Below, in pieces: positions 16,453 through 25,652 of a stretch of DNA of 64,000 bases; position 1 is the first letter of the stretch; every line of letters begins with the position of its first letter. The stretch comes from Clostridium sp. Marseille-Q2269 (lineage in GTDB: Bacteria; Bacillota; Clostridia; Clostridiales; Clostridiaceae): positions 1-64,000 of the forward strand of contig NZ_CALSFS010000019.1 of the NCBI RefSeq assembly GCF_943736985.1. The letters are read 5' to 3'. The translations under genes were made by a program, and so were the position numbers. The notes beneath the pieces were generated by a model. The model did not search any database, had not been told where the DNA came from, and saw only the letters and a program-made list of their open reading frames with translations.

Positions 16453-17772
16453 ATGTTTAAAAAATCAATTTATAATATATTAATAAAAGAATCTCATGGT
16501 AAAACTTTAATATTTAATACATATTCTACAGCCTTAGGAGTGCTGAATTTGGATTTAAAAGATTTATATAATAATATAGAATCAGAATATGATAAAAATA
16601 ATAAAGATATAATCTTTTTAAAAGAGAATGGATTTATTGTAGATCATAATATTGATGAATTTAAACGTTTATGTGTTGAAGAGAGAGTTAACAGGTTTGA
16701 TGATTCCATTCTAAATCTTACAATAGCTCCCACAATGTCCTGTAATATGATATGTTCTTATTGTTATGAGGCTAAAAGTAATCAATTTATGAATAATAAT
16801 GTTATTCATAAATTGATTACTTTTATAAATAAAAAAATTATTAAAAATAATTTAAAAGAAATTAATTTAGTTTGGTATGGCGGAGAACCTTTACTTTGTA
16901 TAGAATTGTTAAAAAAAATATCCTGTAAAATAATTCTTTTATGTAATAAATATAATATAAAATATTCTTCTTCAATTGTTACTAATGGAGTATTACTGGA
17001 TGTAAATACAGCTAAAATATTAAAACATCAATGTAAGATTAATCATGTCCAGATTACTATTGATGGATTAAGAATTATGCATAATAAAAGAAGAAGATTA
17101 AAAAATAATGAAGATAGTTTTAATATTATTATTAAAAATATTAATGATATTAATGATATTCTTAATATTATAATTAGAGTGAATATAGATAAAAAAAACA
17201 TAATGGAAATGCATAAGTTAATTGATTACTTAATAGATTATACAAACTTAGGAAATAAGGTTAAAATAAATTTTCATCCAATAGTAGTTAAAAATACTGA
17301 CTTTTGTAATGTAGAAGAAAAACATTGCATTAATGCTAAAGAATTTGATAATATTGAGGCTACTTTAATTAATAAATTGTATAATAAAGGAGCTATAGAC
17401 TCAATATATAAATTAGATCCTATGCATAATTCTGTGTTCTGTACAGCTGTATGTAATAATTCCTTTGTTATAGATCCAGAAGGTTTTTTATATGCATGTT
17501 GGGATTTCATAGGAATTAAAGAAAAAAGAATTGGTAGTATTTTTGATGATGAAATATCAATAAATAGTGAACGCTGTAAATGGCTTTTATTGGATATTCC
17601 TCAACAATGTTCAACCTGTAATTTAGTACCTATGTGTAAGGGGGGCTGCCCTTCTGCTAGATTATATAATAATAAACCCTGTTGTGATCCTAGAGTTATG
17701 AGTTTAAAAGAAAAATTACATATTTCTTATGATAATTTTAAAAACACCTTAAGCAGTAGCTATAATGAATAA
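16453..17772 (+). CDS. Radical SAM/SPASM peptide maturase
   Basis: About 439 residues from ATG 16453 (the site GGGAGGAG is 8 bases upstream; the TTG at 16438 is not used). The N-terminal ~85 residues resemble a peptide-binding RRE/PqqD-like domain (YNILIKESHGKTLIFNTYST). The radical-SAM cluster is CNMICSYC (Cys 97, 101, 104). A C-terminal SPASM domain has many Cys (FCTAVCNN, CSTCNLVPMC, GGCPSARL, CC). Such enzymes install thioether or C-C links in ribosomal peptides. The substrate is presumably encoded just upstream and the product exported by the MFS protein that overlaps its end. Confidence 0.85.
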   Translation: MFKKSIYNILIKESHGKTLIFNTYSTALGVLNLDLKDLYNNIESEYDKNNKDIIFLKENGFIVDHNIDEFKRLCVEERVNRFDDSILNLTIAPTMSCNMICSYCYEAKSNQFMNNNVIHKLITFINKKIIKNNLKEINLVWYGGEPLLCIELLKKISCKIILLCNKYNIKYSSSIVTNGVLLDVNTAKILKHQCKINHVQITIDGLRIMHNKRRRLKNNEDSFNIIIKNINDINDILNIIIRVNIDKKNIMEMHKLIDYLIDYTNLGNKVKINFHPIVVKNTDFCNVEEKHCINAKEFDNIEATLINKLYNKGAIDSIYKLDPMHNSVFCTAVCNNSFVIDPEGFLYACWDFIGIKEKRIGSIFDDEISINSERCKWLLLDIPQQCSTCNLVPMCKGGCPSARLYNNKPCCDPRVMSLKEKLHISYDNFKNTLSSSYNE

Positions 17773-19027
17773 TGCATTATTAAAGAATAAAAATTTTATA
17801 CTCTTAATTTTAGGAAATTTCACATCACTATTAGGAACACAAGCTTTAGAATTTTCTTTATGTCTTTATGTTTTAAAAATAACTGGATCTGCTGCTAAAT
17901 TTGCATCAGTATTAGCTATTTCTATTATTCCCACATTGATATTAACTCCAATTTCTGGGGTATTAGTAGACTGGAGTGATAGGAAAAAATTAATAGTTAC
18001 ATTAGATTTTATAAATTTTCTTATATTGGGAGGATATTATTTATATTTTTATGCAAATAATTCTTTAAATATTTCTAGTATTTATTTACTTGTGATAATT
18101 CTTTCAATAATATCAGCAATGTTTAATCCAGCTATAAGCACAATAATTCCATGTATTATTGAAGAAGAATTTTTAATAAGTGCCAATGGATTTAATAACA
18201 TATTTAGAAGCATGGCTAGTTTTATTGCGCCTTTGATAGCAGGTTATTTATTTGGCATGTATGGGATTTCAATAATTTTAATATTAAACTCTATTTGCTT
18301 TCTTATATCTTCTATAAGTGAAGTATTTATTAATATTCCTAAAAATTATATTCATAAGGAAATTACTACAAACCAATTTATAAAAGATTTTAAAGAAGGT
18401 TTTATATTTTTAAAAAATAAATCAATATTGTTTAATATTGCTATCCTTGCATTAGTTATAAATTTTGTATATAATCCAATAGTCTCAATTGGATTCAATT
18501 ATATGGGTAAAATAAATTTATCTGTATCAGATTCTCAGTTAGGAATATTAAACTCAATATCAATCTTATCCATATTTTTAGCACCAATACTTTGCAATAT
18601 CTTATCTAAGAAATTTAAATTAGATAAAATATTATTCTTAGAGATATGTTGTATAGGCATATTATTTTTTATATTATCTATAGTTAATAGTACTTTCTAT
18701 ATTAAGTTATTTAAATCTAATTTTATTCCATATATAAATTTAATAATAATCAGCTCTTTATTATCAATTGTATCATCTACTGGAAACTTAGCCCTTACTA
18801 CAATTTATCAAAAGGAAACGCCTATAAATTTATTAGGCCGGGTTAATTGTGTTTTTAATATGTTTGGAACCATTGCTGTTCCCCTAGGACAAATTATTTT
18901 TGGATTACTTTTTGATAATTTTTCTACATCTATATGTTTGCTTATTGCCGTTATAATATTGGTTTTAACAATATTATTATTGAAAAATTTTTTTCAAAAT
19001 GATTTAGAATATAATAAAATTTCTTAG
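17765..19027 (+). CDS. MFS efflux transporter
   Basis: 420 residues with about twelve hydrophobic segments and an MFS loop-2 motif (SGVLVDWSDRKKLIV). It resembles macrolide/enterobactin-type MFS exporters (MFS_3). It overlaps the maturase gene by 8 bases, so it is coupled to it. The likely job is export of, or immunity to, the modified peptide. ABC or peptidase-ABC exporters are more usual for such peptides, so a very small product is suggested. Confidence 0.8.
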   Translation: MNNALLKNKNFILLILGNFTSLLGTQALEFSLCLYVLKITGSAAKFASVLAISIIPTLILTPISGVLVDWSDRKKLIVTLDFINFLILGGYYLYFYANNSLNISSIYLLVIILSIISAMFNPAISTIIPCIIEEEFLISANGFNNIFRSMASFIAPLIAGYLFGMYGISIILILNSICFLISSISEVFINIPKNYIHKEITTNQFIKDFKEGFIFLKNKSILFNIAILALVINFVYNPIVSIGFNYMGKINLSVSDSQLGILNSISILSIFLAPILCNILSKKFKLDKILFLEICCIGILFFILSIVNSTFYIKLFKSNFIPYINLIIISSLLSIVSSTGNLALTTIYQKETPINLLGRVNCVFNMFGTIAVPLGQIIFGLLFDNFSTSICLLIAVIILVLTILLLKNFFQNDLEYNKIS

Positions 19028-19077
19028 TACATTTCATTTATTAACTATTAATTAGTGCATATGAAAGTATTAGTTTG

Positions 19078-19113
19078 AAAAGCTCCCACAATATAATGTG
19101 AGAGCTTTTTTTT
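19078..19113. terminator. Bidirectional terminator
   Basis: AAAAGCTCCCACA and TGTGAGAGCTTTTTTT stem between convergent genes (MFS on plus, DUF2922 on minus). A near copy lies at 26847-26875. Confidence 0.8.
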
Positions 19114-19339
19114 ATTCTTCTATTTCAATTTCCTCTGTATCTGTGGTTATAATTCTAGCAGCTCTTAAGCTTGTAAGATCTCCATTTTTAGTTTGAAATA
19201 TGTTCTCATCTACTATAGCTTTACCACAACTTTTTATTTCCTCTTCTGTTACATCTTCTTTAACCTTTGGAATTCTTAGGGTTGAACTAGTATTTTCTGC
19301 AGTTCTAAACACTAAATTTAGATACTTCTTCGTACTCAT
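19112..19339 (-). CDS. DUF2922 family protein
   Basis: 75 residues matching the DUF2922 pattern (KKYLNLVFRTAENTSSTLRI, KNGDLTSLRAARIIT). DUF2922 and DUF1659 proteins are small Firmicutes proteins usually encoded together with YvrJ and a sigma-like gene; the function is unknown. Read with the DUF1659 gene 23 bases upstream. A truncated second copy is at 26878-26997. Confidence 0.8.
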   Translation of the reverse strand: MSTKKYLNLVFRTAENTSSTLRIPKVKEDVTEEEIKSCGKAIVDENIFQTKNGDLTSLRAARIITTDTEEIEIEE

Positions 19340-19362
19340 ATTTTACAGCTCCTTTCCTTTTA

Positions 19363-19584
19363 TTATTTTAATAATGCATAGTTTTCTAATACTGTGGTTT
19401 CTGATATACCCTCTGGCATTAATGGCTCTATGGAATCTACCACTGTCATAAGAGCCTCTGGTTCTGCATCAAACTTTACATTTTTGTAGGTAGATTTCTT
19501 TATGATATTCTTTCCTTTCTCATCTAGTCCATCCTCATAAGATATAGCTAGACTTCTTTCTAAAAGATTTTTGCTTGCTGCCAT
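19363..19584 (-). CDS. DUF1659 family protein
   Basis: 73 residues (LERSLAISYEDGLDEKGKN, STYKNVKFDAEPEALMTV) fitting DUF1659. It is the first gene of the DUF1659-DUF2922 pair, with an AGGAGG site. It has no counterpart in the right module copy, where the region between DUF2922 and YvrJ is deleted. Confidence 0.8.
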   Translation of the reverse strand: MAASKNLLERSLAISYEDGLDEKGKNIIKKSTYKNVKFDAEPEALMTVVDSIEPLMPEGISETTVLENYALLK

Positions 19585-19702
19585 AATATTACCTCCTTAT
19601 TTTTAATTTTCATTTCACCTATATATATGATTAAAGAAGGGGTGTAGCAGATAATTTTTAAATTTTAACTTATCTTTCCTAGAATTTATTCTTTTACAAT
19701 AA

Positions 19703-19736
19703 AAAAAGAAAGATCCTAAATAAGACCTTTCTTTTT
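19703..19736 (-). terminator. Terminator after yvrJ
   Basis: GAAAGATC and GACCTTTC flanked by A and T runs form a stem with one mismatch, just downstream of the YvrJ gene on the minus strand. Confidence 0.6.
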
Positions 19737-19751
19737 GTGATTTGTAGCTAG

Positions 19752-19886
19752 TTATGATCCTTTAGTATAGTTATTAAAAGCTTTAATTAAATCATCTAGC
19801 TTTTTTTCAACTCTAACTAAAAGATATACACTAATGGCTATGGGAAATCCTAAATTACTTATAAGATTTACTATGTTGTCATACAT
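19752..19886 (-). CDS. yvrJ: YvrJ family small protein
   Basis: 44 residues: MYDNIVNLISNLGFPIAISV then YLLVRVEKKLDDLIKAFNNY. One N-terminal membrane helix and a short amphipathic tail are the YvrJ pattern. It has a GGGTGGTGGG site before ATG. In Bacillus yvrJ lies beside the yvrI/yvrHa sigma genes; here a sigma remnant lies upstream (20032-20090) and a whole sigma gene accompanies the broken yvrJ copy at 27253-27783. The role is unknown. Confidence 0.8.
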   Translation of the reverse strand: MYDNIVNLISNLGFPIAISVYLLVRVEKKLDDLIKAFNNYTKGS

Positions 19887-20031
19887 TTTCCCACCACCCT
19901 AAGTAGAGAATTAATTGTAAATAGGAAAAATTAAATATATTATATGATATAAATGCTTTTTATAAATTTTTATGTTTTGTAAAATATTTTCCTTATATGA
20001 AATGTAAAATCATTTATATCTCTACTCATTT

Positions 20032-20090
20032 TTATATATGCCCTTTTAAAGCATTTTGTAGTTTTTTTATTATTTTATCCTTTTCATATC
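20032..20090 (-). pseudogene. 3' fragment of the sigma-factor gene
   Basis: Identical to the last codons of the gene at 27253-27783 (to ATCCTTTTCATATC) and then unrelated. It marks the right end of the left module copy and a recombination junction with the gltP pseudogene region. Bases 20091-20194 hold no gene I can support. Confidence 0.85.
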
Positions 20091-20194
20091 ATTTAAATGA
20101 GAAACTAAAAAATATACTTCTTCTAGTAGGTAAAGTTGCTAGAAATTAACCTAATAATACAAGTATTAATATGGATAAATCTGAATTATATAAA

Positions 20195-21163
20195 TTAATT
20201 AGAAATATATTTTAAAAATATATTATTATAGATAAAATTATAACAAATAGAACCTAGTGTAGCTAAAAGAACTACAAATGAAACTCCAGGTACACCTGCT
20301 ATACCTTTGGAAGTAACCATTAATACAATCATTAGATCTATTTGGGTAAGCAATGGTAAGTGAATTCCGTATAGTTGTGCAATAAAAAGTGCAGCTATAG
20401 ACTCATATAAAGTAGATCCATCTAAATTAAATGAGTATCCTGTAGGTATAACAAATGAAGCTATTGATTTTGGACATCCAAATCTATTCATTTTTTCTAT
20501 GAGCTTTGGTAGAACCACTTCAGAACTAGCAGTACTAAAAGAGAGAACTAATTCATCTTTTAAAATTTTAAAAAATAGAAATATATTTATATGAATTATT
20601 TTAGCTATTAATCCTAATATAACAATTACAAAAAATATCATAGCTCCATAAGTAGTTATAGCTAATTTAGCAAGTGGAATAAGTGCTGTAAGACCGAACT
20701 TAGATACTGTTATACCAATTAATGCAAATACACTAAAAGGAGCAATTTTCATTACTTGATTAGTTATCCAAAACATTGATTGAGAAATTCCTTAAAAAAA
20801 AGATATGACTGGTTTTCCGGCTTCTCCAATTACTCCAATTCCTAAACCAAACATAATTGAGAAGAAGATAATTGAAAGCATGCCTTCATTGGCTAATTAA
20901 TGGAATATATTGGTTGGAACAATATTTGTAAATACGTTGGCTAGGCTATGATTCTGAACACTTGAGGCAGTATTTATATAACTTGAAATATTCGTTTTTA
21001 CAAGTGAATTCATGTTTATACCAGTTCCTGGATGAAATAAATTACCTATTATTAAACCAATACAAATTGCAATAGTGGTAACAAATTCGAAGTATATAAG
21101 TGTTTTACCTCCAAGTTTTCCAACTTTTTTTATATCGCCTACATTTGATATACCTACAATTAA
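20195..21163 (-). pseudogene. gltP: Dicarboxylate/glutamate:cation symporter (GltP type), broken
   Basis: Two blocks encode a DAACS transporter: GISNVGDIKKVGKLGGKTLIYFE to NVFTNIVPTNIFH (21150-20897), and APFSVFALIGITV to LLATLGSICYNF (20776-20195), including the serine-rich FSTASSEVVLPKL and the substrate region SFNLDGSTLYESIAALF. Stops at about 20882 and 20795 and the missing N-terminal ~70 residues make it non-functional. It is a chromosomal-type transporter gene, so this segment was probably captured from elsewhere. Confidence 0.85.
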
Positions 21164-21207
21164 TGAAGGTATAGAAGAAGCCAAAAGTCCAAGAAGTACA
21201 ATAAGAA
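21164..21207. repeat. 44-bp patch shared with the HepT-like gene
   Basis: GAAGGTATAGAAGAAGCCAA and the following AAGTCCAAGAAGTACAATAAGA match the HepT-like gene (about 31459-31502) with one mismatch. Here it sits at the broken 5' edge of the gltP pseudogene. It is probably the scar of a past recombination between the two regions. Confidence 0.65.
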
Positions 21208-21208
21208 T

Positions 21209-21227
21209 CCACCAGCTAAGCTGGTGG
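21209..21227. terminator. Short GC-rich hairpin
   Basis: CCACCAGC-TAA-GCTGGTGG followed by TATTTTTATG. It looks like a terminator stem left over at the edge of the gltP relic. Confidence 0.5.
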
Positions 21228-21389
21228 TATTTTTATGACCTTGTAAAGATAATTTATACCATTAGTTTCAGTGAATTAATGACTAACTAATATTAATAAC
21301 ATCAAATCTATAATGGGCTATTCATCCATTAATTTCAATAATATCAATATATTAATAATAATTATTATTAAATGAATATTGTTAATATA

Positions 21390-21419
21390 TTGACATTGTT
21401 AAAAGAAAGTAATTATAAT
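21390..21419 (+). promoter_or_regulatory. Promoter of the stand-alone TULIP gene
   Basis: TTGACA (21390-21395), an 18-base spacer and TATAAT (21414-21419). The element and its surroundings (ATTGACATT, TTATAATTATAATA) match the promoters at 35210-35239 and 56654-56683 before the two toxin arms. Confidence 0.7.
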
Positions 21420-21589
21420 TATAATAAAAAATAAAATTAATAATATTCTAAACATTTGAAATAATGCTAATAAATATTTATTAATGAATGGGAATTGTAA
21501 AAATTAATATATTCTCTAAAACAAATAAAAGTGAAGTTATTATTATAGTATGTTTTTTCAATAATTTTATATGGGAGGATGAATTTATA

Positions 21590-22492
21590 ATGAATAAAAC
21601 TGTTTATACTACAACTGAATATAAACCAATAATTAAAATAGATATTAACGTAGACCTAGAAAAAATTAATAAGAAAATTATAGCATTAGATTTAAGCCCC
21701 AAAACTTTTAATCAAGGAGGTAAAGAATACAATATTACAGGAAATTGGGGTAATTGGAAAATAATATCTACATATGATAAAAGAATAATAGTTAAATGTC
21801 CAATTGAATCAGGTATATTAAGTTTTGATAATAATACTTATAAATTTTCACATGGAGACTATATTAATATATCAGTTAAACCAGGTGATTTTAATAAAGA
21901 TCAAATAAACTATGCTGTAATAAATTTTGGTATTCATTATTTTTCTTTTACAGTTGGAGTAGGTAATATTCTTAAACATGAAATTATGAATAGTACAATA
22001 ATTTCCTTATTTAAAGATTGGTTCAATAATAATTTAGATAAAATAAAAGGTGTATTAAACCCTTTATTTATTGAAAAAGTTAATGAGGAAATTATATTTT
22101 TAAATTTAACCTCGGAAACTTTTAATCAAGAAGATCAAAGATGCAATATTACAGGAAACTGGGATAATTGGCAAATATTATATGTATATGATACAAAAAT
22201 AATGGTTAAATGTCCAATTGAATCAGGTATATTAAGTTTTGATAATGATACTTATAAATTTTCACATGGAGATTATATTAATATATCAGTTAAACCAGAA
22301 GATCTTAATGAAGATCAAATGAATAATGCTGTAATAGATTTTGGTGCTCATTATTTTTCTTTCATAGCTGGATCAGAAAATATTCTTGAACATGAAATGA
22401 TCAATATTTATGCACTTAACTTATTTAAATGTTGGTTTAATAATAATTTAAATCAAATTAGACGTGCATTAAAATCTTTATTTGGAAATTAA
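21590..22492 (+). CDS. Internally duplicated TULIP-type (OrfX2-like) protein
   Basis: 300 residues from ATG 21590 behind GGGAGGA. It is made of two ~145-residue repeats; each has NITGNW-NW-I, KCPIESGILSFDN-TYKFSHG and DYINISVKP. The same layout (NGEWSPWKL, LQCPIKSGSFY, FANGDYVNIEV) is in the N-terminal part of the 593-residue OrfX2-like proteins of the toxin island, so this is a related TULIP-fold protein. No signal peptide is seen. TULIP proteins P47 and OrfX accompany clostridial toxins and are thought to bind lipids or help toxin delivery. Here the gene stands alone, about 14 kb from the arms, under the same kind of promoter. Confidence 0.7.
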   Translation: MNKTVYTTTEYKPIIKIDINVDLEKINKKIIALDLSPKTFNQGGKEYNITGNWGNWKIISTYDKRIIVKCPIESGILSFDNNTYKFSHGDYINISVKPGDFNKDQINYAVINFGIHYFSFTVGVGNILKHEIMNSTIISLFKDWFNNNLDKIKGVLNPLFIEKVNEEIIFLNLTSETFNQEDQRCNITGNWDNWQILYVYDTKIMVKCPIESGILSFDNDTYKFSHGDYINISVKPEDLNEDQMNNAVIDFGAHYFSFIAGSENILEHEMINIYALNLFKCWFNNNLNQIRRALKSLFGN

Positions 22493-22600
22493 ACTAACCC
22501 TGTAAATAAAATTTTTAGTAATATTCATATAATAAAGGAATTTAATTTGAAGAAACTATAACACAGTATGAAATAATTGTAAACTACAAGGGGTGATATT

Positions 22601-23338
22601 TTGGAAAATAAAATTATAGATTTTAAAAACATCAAATTAATTAAAAATAACAACTTAAAAAAACAATATAAAAATCAAGCAAATATGATTGATGATATGA
22701 ATTGGATTATTAAAGCTTTAGAAATAGGGATAATTGATAAGCTAGATATTATATTTAAATATGATAATAAAATGCATTACTATGGTACAAGTAATGATAA
22801 AACTAAAAATGAAATTAAACAAGAATTATTAAATAACATTAGGAATTTACACTCTAAAGCAATAATAGAATATTGTGATAGAGAGTTAAAAATGAAGCGC
22901 ATGGCAACAACAATGCTAGGGGAAACAGTCTATACACTAAAAGACATAGAACATAACCAAGGAATAAAAGTAACAAAACTTAGAACTGATATAAAGAATG
23001 GAATACTTGTACCAGCTGGGAAACAACTTGGAAATTATTATATAATACAAAGTGAATTAGATAAGTATTTAAAGATAGTTAAGAAGAAAATTGAAGTTTC
23101 TGAGGAACAAATAAATGAAATGAAACATGCTTTAGGTCTTAACCATGAAAAGAAACCTTATAGAAATAAATTTTATTGTAGCTCAAATGATGAAAAGTGG
23201 GATGATTTGGTTAATAAAGGTTTGGCTGAAAAAGGTTCTGATTGTGAAGAAAATAGATGTTATTTTTTAGTAAGTAAATTAGGTGTTGCTTTTATACTTG
23301 GAAGATCTATAAGTATAAAGAGATACAACGATTTATAA
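22601..23338 (+). CDS. Phage-like protein with a helix-turn-helix segment, function unknown
   Basis: 245 residues from TTG 22601 behind GGGGTGAT. The N-terminal ~105 residues are unrecognised. The middle (YTLKDIEHNQGIKVTKLRTD, LGNYYIIQSELDKYLK) resembles an excisionase-type DNA-binding domain. The C-terminal part (KHALGLNHEKKPYRNKFYCS, WDDLVNKGLA, YFLVSKLGVAFIL) resembles small phage proteins of unknown function. It may be a fusion of a regulator and a phage protein. It lies between the TULIP gene and a holin. Confidence 0.45.
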   Translation: MENKIIDFKNIKLIKNNNLKKQYKNQANMIDDMNWIIKALEIGIIDKLDIIFKYDNKMHYYGTSNDKTKNEIKQELLNNIRNLHSKAIIEYCDRELKMKRMATTMLGETVYTLKDIEHNQGIKVTKLRTDIKNGILVPAGKQLGNYYIIQSELDKYLKIVKKKIEVSEEQINEMKHALGLNHEKKPYRNKFYCSSNDEKWDDLVNKGLAEKGSDCEENRCYFLVSKLGVAFILGRSISIKRYNDL

Positions 23339-23523
23339 TCATTATATTAATAATATTAACATTTATTGTAATATGATAAATGAAATAAAAACAATCTTAC
23401 AATAAATTTGTATATTTTATATTTATTAGTAAATGGGAGTTGTAAAAGTTAGCGTATCCTGTAAAATAGCTATTATTCTATATAGTGTACTTTTTTCACA
23501 ATATGAGACAGGAGTATAAAATT

Positions 23524-23796
23524 ATGGAAATTAATTTAATAAACTATATAATAGATAAGGAACTTGAATTAATACCCGTATTATACATACTAGGTAAAAT
23601 GTTAAAGGATATTAATAAAATAAAGGATTGGACAATCCCTTGGATTTTATTAGTAATTTCAATAATAGTTTCAATGATTATTAGTGGTTTAAAAATGGAA
23701 TCAATAATACAAGGAGTATTATGTACTGGAGCTGCAGTTTATACAAATCAATTAATAAAACAAAATACAAAAAAGAAAAAATCAGAACAAATGTAA
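23524..23796 (+). CDS. Phage-type holin (Phage_holin_5_2-like)
   Basis: 90 residues from ATG 23524 behind AGGAG. Start LINYIIDKELELIPVLYILG and three membrane segments with a Lys-rich tail (NTKKKKSEQM) fit small class holins used for phage lysis or toxin release. The leader DNA (ATTTATTGTAATATGATAAA, then TGAAATAAAAACAATCTT) resembles the leader of the toxin arms (about 35285-35330), so it may be expressed with the toxins and help release leaderless TULIP and RHS proteins. Confidence 0.65.
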   Translation: MEINLINYIIDKELELIPVLYILGKMLKDINKIKDWTIPWILLVISIIVSMIISGLKMESIIQGVLCTGAAVYTNQLIKQNTKKKKSEQM

Positions 23797-23932
23797 AATA
23801 AATAGATATCCTTAATTTCTTAATTAGTACTTTTTAACCCTTTTTAATAAAATTGATAAACTAGAAAATTCATATATACAAAATTAAAATTATAATAATT
23901 AGATGATATAAATTTTATAAAAGATAACTTAT

Positions 23933-23975
23933 AAAAAGTAAGATTAAAAATATATTATTTTTAATCTTACTTTTT
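23933..23975 (+). terminator. Terminator (repeat copy B)
   Basis: Near-identical to 13614-13655: GTAAGATTAAAAATA and its complement with a T tail. It serves the holin gene and marks the left edge of the right module copy. Confidence 0.8.
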
Positions 23976-24205
23976 ATATTAGAGAATTCCTAATTAAAAT
24001 ATATTGAATTATTATAAAATATTTTAAATAATACTCAGTATAATACAATGATAAACAATAATTTTTATCTAAAAAAGACTTTATAAATTTATATTATGAC
24101 AATATGTTAACAAAACTATAAAGAATCTATTTATACTAATGCTAATATGTTATAATTTAGCTCAAATATATGACAAAATTTATGTAAAACGAAGGGGATG
24201 ATCTT

Positions 24206-25597
24206 ATGCAATTGGCTACTGATATAAGTACATATTATTTGCAGAATATAGTTAAAAATTTAACCACAGTAGAAATTTCTATAAATAATGTACTTTACAA
24301 TATTGGACAAGCAGAAAAACATATAAGCATGCTCCATGAAAAGGATGATGGATTTATAACTATAGCTGTAAAAAAACAGGATAAATGGATACAGCATCAT
24401 TATTCAAAGGATGAATTAAAAGATAATATAGGTAAAATACTCAATACAGATGGAATAAATATATATTTAAGTGCCAATTCCTTTTATAAACCTTTTAGAC
24501 GTATTGAAAATATAAGAAAATTAAATTCATTATACATAGATTTAGATTACTATTCTTTAGAAAATTTTAAAAATTTAAACCCAGAGCAGATAATATGGCA
24601 ACTAGAACAGGATTATTTTAAAAATAAAGTTCCACCGGCAAACTTTATAGTATTAACAGGTAGAGGAATAGCTATATATTGGTTAATTGAACCTGTTCCC
24701 TATAAGGCTCTACCCCTTTGGAATACAATACAAAAGCATTTTCTAAAAGAACTTAAAGATATAGGAGCAGATGAAAAATCTATAGATAGTTCAAGGGTTA
24801 TGAGGCTAGCTGGATCTATAAATCAAAAAAGTGGTAAAAATGTGGATATTATAGTTTATAATAAAGATAGATATATATTAAGGGAAATACAAGAAAACTA
24901 TCTTCCAGTATTAACGCCTTATGTTAAAAATCCACATTGTAAACACAAGGGGAGAAAATCAAAACTAGTTAACCTTTTAACAGTATATAGTCTTCATTAT
25001 GGAAGACTTAGAGATATAGTAGCTCTTCAAAAAATTAGACAAGGCTATTGTAGAAATGAAAATGGTTCTTTAGTTAAATCTGGCCAAAGGGAATTTATGT
25101 GTTTTTTATATAGATATTGGAGCTGTTGTTATGAGGCTAATAAAGAAAAAGCTCTCCAAAACACACTAGAATTTAATAATGGATTCAAAGTACCTTTAGA
25201 TTATAGAGAACTAGAAAGGGCAACAAAGTCTGCTGAAAAAGCCTATAATGCTTGGATTAAAGATAGACCCAGTGGTACATATAAACGTGCAGGATATAAT
25301 TATAAAAATGAAACTTTAATAGAAAAGCTTAATATATTGGATAAAGAAATGAAAACTCTTGAAATCATAATAAGTAAAAAAGAAATTAGAAGAAGAGATA
25401 ATGAGAAAAATAAAATAAGACAAAAAGCTAAAAGAAGAAATGAAAAGGGGGTAACTAAAAGACAGCAGGAAAAACTAAATAAAGAGAATAAAATAAAACA
25501 ATTAATAAATAAAGGTTTTAATAAAGCAGAAGTAGCAAGAGAATTAAATTTAAATAAAAGCACAATAATTAGATCTTATGGCCATTTATTTTTATGA
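24206..25597 (+). CDS. Primase-type plasmid replication protein
   Basis: 463 residues from ATG 24206 behind GAAGGGGATG. The N-terminal half is a RepB/AEP-like primase domain with an acidic motif (NSLYIDLDYYSLENF), a conserved VLTGRGIAIYWLIE and SIDSSRVMRLAGSIN, as in RepB-family primases of Firmicutes plasmids. After a basic coiled coil rich in Arg/Lys (about 385-430) there is a helix-turn-helix (FNKAEVARELNLNKSTIIRS). It probably starts or primes plasmid replication. A truncated paralogue is at 14622-15434. Both copies are followed by the 40-bp repeats, which may be their target. Confidence 0.8.
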   Translation: MQLATDISTYYLQNIVKNLTTVEISINNVLYNIGQAEKHISMLHEKDDGFITIAVKKQDKWIQHHYSKDELKDNIGKILNTDGINIYLSANSFYKPFRRIENIRKLNSLYIDLDYYSLENFKNLNPEQIIWQLEQDYFKNKVPPANFIVLTGRGIAIYWLIEPVPYKALPLWNTIQKHFLKELKDIGADEKSIDSSRVMRLAGSINQKSGKNVDIIVYNKDRYILREIQENYLPVLTPYVKNPHCKHKGRKSKLVNLLTVYSLHYGRLRDIVALQKIRQGYCRNENGSLVKSGQREFMCFLYRYWSCCYEANKEKALQNTLEFNNGFKVPLDYRELERATKSAEKAYNAWIKDRPSGTYKRAGYNYKNETLIEKLNILDKEMKTLEIIISKKEIRRRDNEKNKIRQKAKRRNEKGVTKRQQEKLNKENKIKQLINKGFNKAEVARELNLNKSTIIRSYGHLFL

Positions 25598-25652
25598 GTT
25601 GCATGAAACGTTCGTATTATATTATGGGGCTTTAGCCTGGGTCTCCCTTTTT
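25596..25652 (+). repeat. 40-bp repeat, right module copy
   Basis: GAGTTGCATGAAACGTTCGT, then ATTATATTATGGGGCTTTAG and CCTGGGTCTCCCTTTTT. It matches unit 1 at 15441. A second degenerate unit (AAATATTATGGGGCTTTAG) is at about 25799-25818. Between them (25653-25798) no gene is seen. Confidence 0.65.

Noticed and set aside
16376-16483. 35-codon frame starting at the TAATG after the 19-codon peptide
   Set aside because: Runs across the maturase start in another frame and has no peptide-like features; the other shifted frame (Gly/Tyr-rich) looks more like coding sequence.
21075-21290. 71-codon plus-strand frame with EGIEEAKSPRSTIR
   Set aside because: The match to the HepT-like protein is real but limited to the 44-bp scar; the frame is antisense to the gltP relic and not a gene.
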